From: Nitrospiraceae bacterium UBA6898
Lineage (GTDB): Bacteria; Nitrospirota; Thermodesulfovibrionia; Thermodesulfovibrionales; UBA6898
Reading direction: 5' to 3'
NCBI GenBank assembly: GCA_002448975.1
Contig: DKBO01000130.1
Coordinates: forward strand, 22,168-40,550
DNA length: 18,383 nt
Shown here: one piece after another, positions 14,630-18,383 of the stretch
How the letters are laid out: every line of letters begins with the position of its first letter
Position numbering within the stretch: the stretch's first letter is position 1
The notes under the pieces: model-generated
What the model was told of the DNA's origin: nothing
Databases searched by the model: none
What the model saw: the letters and a program-made list of their open reading frames with translations, nothing else
Made by a program: the position numbers and the translations under genes

Positions 14630-15840
14630 TGGATCTATCCTTTGTCTTTTTCCTTGCGGGGGCGATCATCCTGATAGGGTTCTTCGGGAGCCTCTCCTTT
14701 GAACGGACAAAGATCTCCGATATCCTTGTTCTGCTCGGCATCGGCGTTCTCCTGGGACCGGGTTTCGGCCTGGTCGATCCGGGAAGCCTGACGCATTTCG
14801 CAGAATATTTCGGCTCCTTCGCCCTTATGATCATCCTGTTCGAGGGCGGCATGGATATGGACATCGACAAACTCCTCAAGGAGTTCGGCAGCGCGACTCT
14901 TCTGGTGGTCCTCTCCTTTGCCCTGTCCGTTGCCGCTATCGCCGGATTTCTGGTCGCCGTCATGAAATGGGAACTGCTCCGGGCGACGCTTCTGGGCACC
15001 ATCATGGGCTGCACGAGCGCAGCGATCGTGATCCCCGTGGTCGGCAAGATGAACCTGAAGGAAGAAATAAAGACCATGCTCTCGATTGAGTCCGCCTTCA
15101 GCGACGTCCTTGCGGTCGTAGCGACGGTCTCGCTCATCGAGTTCATCAAGTTGCAGCATATCGGCATGAAAGCCCCTTTTCATGTTGTCGCCAGCTCATT
15201 TTCGATCGCCCTGATGGGAGGCGTTGTGTCAAGCTTCATCTGGCTGAAGGTGCTTGATATCTTCCGGGACCGGACGTATTCTTACATGACGACGCTCGCG
15301 GTCATGCTGATTGTTTACGGTGCTGTCAACTTTCTGGGCGGTAGCGGGCCGATCGCCCTGCTGGTTTTCGGCATCATCCTCGGGAACAGCCACGACTTTG
15401 TCAAGTTCCTGAAGCTGCGCAGCTGCACTCTGATGGACGATACCATCAAGTTTCTGCACGGAGAGATCACCTTTTTCGTGCGTACCTTCTTTTTCGTTTA
15501 CATGGGCATGATGATCTCGGCCGATATCCTCCGGGTGCGGTTCCTGGCTATCAGCGGGGCAGTTGTCCTTGTGATCCTGCTGATGCGCTACCTGAGCGTA
15601 TCGGTGATCGGAGCGGTCTATCATGAAAAGCGGCATGACAAACTGGTCATGCTGGCAATGCTGCCGCGCGGCCTGGCATCGGCCGTGCTTGCAACGCTGC
15701 CTGTTTCGACGAACATCAGGGACAGTGAGGACTTTATCAACTACACCTTCATCGTGATCGTGTTGACAAATATCATTATGACCGCGGGAGTATTCGCAAC
15801 GGAGCGAAAGCCGCTTGCCCCTGCAGGAGGTGCCCAATAA
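14629..15840 (+). CDS. Cation/proton antiporter (monovalent CPA superfamily)
   Basis: 403 residues with 12-13 predicted helices. The N-terminal half has SDILVLLGIGVLLGPGFGL, LMIILFEGGMDMDIDKL and GCTSAAIVIPVV (about 127-138), the crossover helix seen in Kef/NhaP proteins. The ion-site helix reads SIESAFSDVLAVVATV (about 152-167), with Ser-Asp where CPA1 has Asn-Asp and CPA2 has Asp-Asp. Later, GGSGPIALLVFGIILGNS and the basic MLPRGLASAVLATLP match the cytoplasmic-side helices of the family. There is no TrkA-N (RCK) regulatory domain. Likely exchanges Na+ or K+ for H+ across the inner membrane. It overlaps both neighbours by one base, so it is co-translated with the coiled-coil protein upstream and the LapA-type protein downstream. 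Ion preference cannot be inferred. Confidence 0.88.
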   Translation: MDLSFVFFLAGAIILIGFFGSLSFERTKISDILVLLGIGVLLGPGFGLVDPGSLTHFAEYFGSFALMIILFEGGMDMDIDKLLKEFGSATLLVVLSFALSVAAIAGFLVAVMKWELLRATLLGTIMGCTSAAIVIPVVGKMNLKEEIKTMLSIESAFSDVLAVVATVSLIEFIKLQHIGMKAPFHVVASSFSIALMGGVVSSFIWLKVLDIFRDRTYSYMTTLAVMLIVYGAVNFLGGSGPIALLVFGIILGNSHDFVKFLKLRSCTLMDDTIKFLHGEITFFVRTFFFVYMGMMISADILRVRFLAISGAVVLVILLMRYLSVSVIGAVYHEKRHDKLVMLAMLPRGLASAVLATLPVSTNIRDSEDFINYTFIVIVLTNIIMTAGVFATERKPLAPAGGAQ

Positions 15841-16079
15841 TGGTCCTGGTGATCTTTCTTGTCTGCATCGCACTGGCGATGCTCTTCGCCGTGCAGAATT
15901 CTGCTCCGGTGACCGTCTCACTCCTCTTCTGGAAATTCGATGCTTCTCTGTCCATTGTGATCCTTCTGTCGCTCCTTGCAGGTGCGGTCATGGCATCGCT
16001 GCTTTTCATCTCGGGTATGCTCCGGAGAAAAATAAAAAAAAAGGAAGAAAATCAGGATATTCCGCCTGCAGGAGCGTAG
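15840..16079 (+). CDS. LapA-domain (DUF1049) small membrane protein
   Basis: 79 residues with two hydrophobic helices (about 2-20 and 36-58) joined by AVQNSAPVTVSLLFWKFDAS, the typical LapA (YciS-like) loop where N-(S/P)-x-P-V-x-(V/F)-x-(L/F)-F is conserved. A basic tail, RRKIKKKEENQ, would lie in the cytoplasm. In E. coli LapA acts with LapB in lipopolysaccharide assembly control; many other bacteria carry isolated LapA-like genes of unknown role. The start overlaps the antiporter stop (TAATG), with GCAGGAGG just before it. Last gene of the operon; no clear terminator follows before the next promoter at 16111. Confidence 0.85.
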   Translation: MVLVIFLVCIALAMLFAVQNSAPVTVSLLFWKFDASLSIVILLSLLAGAVMASLLFISGMLRRKIKKKEENQDIPPAGA

Positions 16080-16110
16080 TTTCTCTCTGCTGTATGACAT
16101 CGGTGATTGC

Positions 16111-16139
16111 TTGACATATGACCATAAAAGCAATATAAT
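16111..16139 (+). promoter_or_regulatory. Consensus sigma-70 promoter of the toxin-antitoxin operon
   Basis: TTGACA (16111-16116), a 17-base spacer, and TATAAT (16134-16139): a perfect match to consensus in both boxes and spacing. The predicted start near 16146 falls inside the palindrome at 16145-16158. So strong a promoter normally requires repression, which fits autoregulation by the antitoxin. Confidence 0.85.
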
Positions 16140-16144
16140 GTGAC

Positions 16145-16158
16145 TACATTTTAATGTA
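16145..16158. promoter_or_regulatory. Palindromic operator candidate for antitoxin autoregulation
   Basis: TACATTTTAATGTA is a perfect palindrome (TACATT, TT spacer, AATGTA) covering the predicted transcript start. A second, looser repeat, GTAAAAAGGGTTAC (16156-16169), overlaps the ribosome site just before the ATG. Phd/VapB antitoxins bind such repeats through their N-terminal domain. Binding itself is inferred. Confidence 0.6.
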
Positions 16159-16169
16159 AAAAGGGTTAC

Positions 16170-16430
16170 ATGATTTCAGCGGGCATCAAAGAGCTTAAGG
16201 CACGGCTGAGCAGTTACGTTGACAGGGTACGCCAGGGTGAACCGGTCATTGTGACCGAGCACGGCGAAGAGGTCGCTGTTCTCGTCCCGATATCGGAAGA
16301 GCGGAGGCTTATCCTGTCCCTCGTGAAGAACGGCACTGCACACTGGTCAGGAAACAAACCGAAAGGGCTTGCCGGTATACGAATGAAGGGGCAGCTGCTT
16401 TCGGGGCGCGTGCTGGAGGAGCGACGGTGA
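16170..16430 (+). CDS. Phd/YefM-family antitoxin (VapB-type partner)
   Basis: 86 residues. The N-terminal part, MISAGIKELKARLSSYVDRV followed by RQGEPVIVTEHGEEVAVLVP, is the DNA-binding Phd/YefM fold: a short strand, the helix, then the strand pair with E-x-V-x-V. The C-terminal part (about 45-86) is polar, with a WSGNKPKGL motif and the end LLSGRVLEERR, of the kind that wraps around and neutralises a PIN toxin. It starts after AAGGG, three bases downstream of which is TTAC then ATG, close behind the consensus promoter and palindrome. It overlaps the toxin gene by four bases (GTGA), the usual antitoxin-first order. It should inhibit the toxin and repress its own promoter. Confidence 0.88.
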   Translation: MISAGIKELKARLSSYVDRVRQGEPVIVTEHGEEVAVLVPISEERRLILSLVKNGTAHWSGNKPKGLAGIRMKGQLLSGRVLEERR

Positions 16431-16852
16431 TCCTTTATCTCGGTACGAGCAGCCTGGTCAAACTCTACGTTGAAGAGACCTATTCGGCTGCGGTGCGGCA
16501 GTGGGTGCGGGATGCGGAGATTGTCGCTACCTGCAAGGTAGCCTATACAGAGACCGTCTCTGCCCTGGACAGCTGTTATCAGGGCCGGCATCTTTCGAAG
16601 CAGGAATACGAGCAGATTATTCGGGCCTTCTCGGATGACTGGCCGTCCTTCGCGAGCGTGGATTTCGATGAGGTGCGGGCGGGACAGCTGATCAAGAAGT
16701 ACGGCCTGCGCCGCTTCGATGCCATGCATCTGTCGGCGGCGAAGATGATCTGCGGAGAACGGCCATCCCTGTCGTTCGGATTTTCTTCGTTTGATCAGAA
16801 GCTCTGCGATGCTGCAGCGGCCGAAGGTATGCGGGTCCTTACGATCCCATGA
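16427..16852 (+). CDS. PIN-domain toxin (VapC-like) lacking its first catalytic Asp
   Basis: 141 residues from the GTG at 16427. PIN-domain layout: first strand and helix MILYLGTSSLVKLYVEE, then AYTETVSAL with Glu42, RRFDAMHLSAA with Asp98, and FSSFDQKLCDAA with Asp123, ending in MRVLTIP. VapC toxins are Mg2+-dependent ribonucleases that cut tRNA or rRNA. The family has Asp at position 6 (YLDTSSLVKLY); here codon 6 is GGT (Gly), one base away from GAT. The first metal ligand is therefore missing and the enzyme is probably inactive, while the fold and the antitoxin are kept. A sequencing error is possible. The downstream M23 gene begins 35 bases later. Confidence 0.87.
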   Translation: MILYLGTSSLVKLYVEETYSAAVRQWVRDAEIVATCKVAYTETVSALDSCYQGRHLSKQEYEQIIRAFSDDWPSFASVDFDEVRAGQLIKKYGLRRFDAMHLSAAKMICGERPSLSFGFSSFDQKLCDAAAAEGMRVLTIP

Positions 16853-16887
16853 TGCCGCATGGCCTGCCATGTGGCAAAGGAGGTGCA

Positions 16888-18123
16888 GTGCACAAAAAGA
16901 TCTTGATAGTCTTTGGTCTTATTTCCTTAGTCTTTGCAGCGGCCGTCTTGCAGGGCAACGTGCCGAAGAAGACCACCGAGCAGGTTCATCATGAGCCCTA
17001 TCGCGAGATATCCGGAAGTATCCGCAAAGGGGAGACCCTGTTCGATGTGTTCAAGCGGTACCAGCTCAGTATCGAGGACCTTTTCCGCATCCGCGAGGCT
17101 TCTGCTTCGGTGCACCGCCTGCGGAAGGTCTGTCCTGACCAACCGTACACCATTACGGTGGACGACCAGGACCGAATAACGAACTTCGAGTATTGGATCG
17201 ATGATGACTCAATCCTGTGCATCACTCGCAATGAAGCGGGTTTTATTGCCGAAAAGAAGCCGATCACATACGAGAAGCGGCTGCTCTATTTTGGCGGTGC
17301 CATACAGGACAACCTGATCGCGTCCATGGGGGACAGCCGCGATGCCCTCATGCTGGCGCTGCAGCTTTCGGATATCTTTGCGTGGGACATTGATTTCACG
17401 ACAGACCTGCGCAACGGAGATACATACCGGATCGTTGTTGAAGGTCTGTATCTAGACGGTGAGTTCAAGAAATACGGGGATATCCTCTCCGCTGAGTTCG
17501 TCAATGACGGCACGATCAGCACTGCATACCGCTTTACGGTCGGCGGCGAGACAGACTATTTTGACCGCGACGGCAAGTCCCTGAAACGGGCGTTTCTGAA
17601 GGCGCCGCTCAGCTTCCGCCGCATCAGCTCGGGCTTCAGCCGGTCCCGCTATCATCCGGTGCTGAAGATCCGGCGCCCCCATCACGGGATTGACTACAGT
17701 GCAGCTGCCGGCACGCCGGTCTCGGCGATCGGTGCCGCGACCGTAATCTTCTCGGGCAGAAAGGGACAGTATGGCAATCTGGTGATCCTGCGACATGCGA
17801 ATGGTTATCTGACCTACTATGGACATCTTTCGCGGATAAGCGTGGAAGTCCGTGCCGGCAGGAAAGTCGAGCAGGGGCAGGTCATCGGCTATGTCGGATC
17901 GACCGGTCTGGCTACGGGTCCGCACCTGCACTATGAGATGCGTATAGGCAATCGCCCAGTGAATCCTCAGCAGGTGTCACTGCCGCGGGGCTCCGCGGTT
18001 CCCGTAAACCTGCTGGAGGATTTTCAGCAGCAGGTGCGCGCCATGGACACGCAGCTTGCGGCAATTGTGCCGGCAGCCTATGCGAAGGCCGATACGAAGG
18101 GGGGTGCCGGAATTGATCCATAG
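16888..18123 (+). CDS. M23 (LytM-type) peptidoglycan endopeptidase with LysM-like domain
   Basis: 411 residues from the GTG at 16888, chosen because AAAGGAGG lies four bases upstream and the frame then opens directly with MHKKILIVFGLISLVFAAAV, an export signal or anchor. An in-frame ATG at 16849 lacks this site. Residues about 40-92 (SIRKGETLFDVFKRYQLS) form a LysM/OapA-like domain; about 95-235 form the second beta domain seen in MepM-like proteins (LQLSDIFAWDIDFTTDLRNGD). The zinc peptidase domain has HHGIDYSAAAGTPV (His265, Asp269), YYGHLS (His313) and GPHLHYEMR (His346, His348): all ligands and catalytic residues are present. It cuts peptide cross-links in the periplasm during wall growth. 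The C-terminal 60 residues extend beyond the catalytic domain. It is followed after 36 bases by an MscS gene. Confidence 0.93.
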   Translation: MHKKILIVFGLISLVFAAAVLQGNVPKKTTEQVHHEPYREISGSIRKGETLFDVFKRYQLSIEDLFRIREASASVHRLRKVCPDQPYTITVDDQDRITNFEYWIDDDSILCITRNEAGFIAEKKPITYEKRLLYFGGAIQDNLIASMGDSRDALMLALQLSDIFAWDIDFTTDLRNGDTYRIVVEGLYLDGEFKKYGDILSAEFVNDGTISTAYRFTVGGETDYFDRDGKSLKRAFLKAPLSFRRISSGFSRSRYHPVLKIRRPHHGIDYSAAAGTPVSAIGAATVIFSGRKGQYGNLVILRHANGYLTYYGHLSRISVEVRAGRKVEQGQVIGYVGSTGLATGPHLHYEMRIGNRPVNPQQVSLPRGSAVPVNLLEDFQQQVRAMDTQLAAIVPAAYAKADTKGGAGIDP

Positions 18124-18159
18124 CCGCATCACTCTGTGCAGGTCCATGAGGAGGTTGCA

Positions 18160-18383
18160 GTGACAGGCCTGGAGTTTCAGCGATTCATTCTGCCGGCGGT
18201 GGTGGCGTTCATCGCCGGAGCACTGCTGTTCAGTGTCCGCGGTATAGCCTTCCGTCTCCTCCACCGGTGGGCCGAATCCACGGATACGAAGATCGATGAC
18301 ATCATTATTCGTTCGCTGAAGGTCCCCTCCGTGTACTGGTGCATCGCCTTAGCGCTCTATGGCGGCATCGCCATCTCCGACCT
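18160..18383 (+). CDS. Second MscS-family channel, N-terminal part only
   Basis: Open from the GTG at 18160 to the right edge (74 codons). GAGGAGG lies four bases before the GTG. The peptide starts MTGLEFQRFILPAVVAFIAG, with a first membrane helix to about residue 27. KIDDIIIRSLKVPSVYWCIA is then the typical pre-TM2 segment of YnaI/YbdG-like MscS proteins (D-D-I/L-I-I-R-S-L-x-x-P), followed by a second helix starting ALYGGIA. The pore helix and beta domain would lie beyond the edge. It is probably co-transcribed with the M23 gene. It differs from the compact MscS at 2515-3438, so the strain has at least two mechanosensitive channels. Confidence 0.75.
   Translation, partial: MTGLEFQRFILPAVVAFIAGALLFSVRGIAFRLLHRWAESTDTKIDDIIIRSLKVPSVYWCIALALYGGIAISD

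Noticed and set aside
1..18383. CRISPR arrays, tRNA or rRNA genes
   Set aside because: I saw no regularly spaced short repeats, no tRNA T-loop with a CCA-type end, and no rRNA motifs on either strand.

Overview
The window looks like a chromosomal piece of a Gram-negative, diderm bacterium. The signs are a lipoprotein with a lipobox, an M23 endopeptidase, an exosortase with its sorting-signal protein, a LapA-type membrane protein and good AGGAGG-type ribosome sites. Coding density is high and GC is about 55-60 % by eye in most of the window. Gene content and style remind me of Nitrospirota or Desulfobacterota, but this is an impression, not a placement. The left 2.5 kb is visibly AT-richer than the rest.

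Layout. (1) 1-1931, minus: a cation-chloride cotransporter (SLC12-like), cut by the left edge, followed by a 583-base stretch with no convincing gene. (2) 2515-5096, minus: a two-gene operon of an MscS channel and a DUF389 membrane protein with an OmpA-like tail. (3) 5175-9058, minus: a cassette holding an exosortase, a surface protein with a C-terminal sorting signal, and a small secreted protein of unknown function. It lies between a broken copy of the glycerate kinase 3' end (about 5175-5345) and the intact glycerate kinase (9059-10369). (4) 9059-11654, minus: glycerate 2-kinase and a CPA1 Na+/H+ antiporter. (5) 11798-16079, plus: a tightly overlapping operon of a GpgS-like glycosyltransferase, a lipoprotein, a small coiled-coil gene with an apparent frameshift, a membrane-anchored coiled-coil protein, a second cation/proton antiporter and a LapA-domain protein. 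(6) 16111-16852: a Phd/VapB antitoxin and PIN toxin pair behind a consensus sigma-70 promoter; the toxin lacks its first catalytic Asp. (7) 16888-18383, plus: an M23 endopeptidase and the beginning of a second MscS channel.

The shared theme is osmotic and ionic homeostasis: two MscS valves, a CCC-type cotransporter, two cation/proton antiporters, a compatible-solute (glucosylglycerate) synthase and an enzyme handling glycerate. The most unusual points are the partial glycerate-kinase duplication bracketing a one-enzyme/one-substrate exosortase cassette, and the GpgS operon that carries three small coiled-coil envelope proteins of unknown function.
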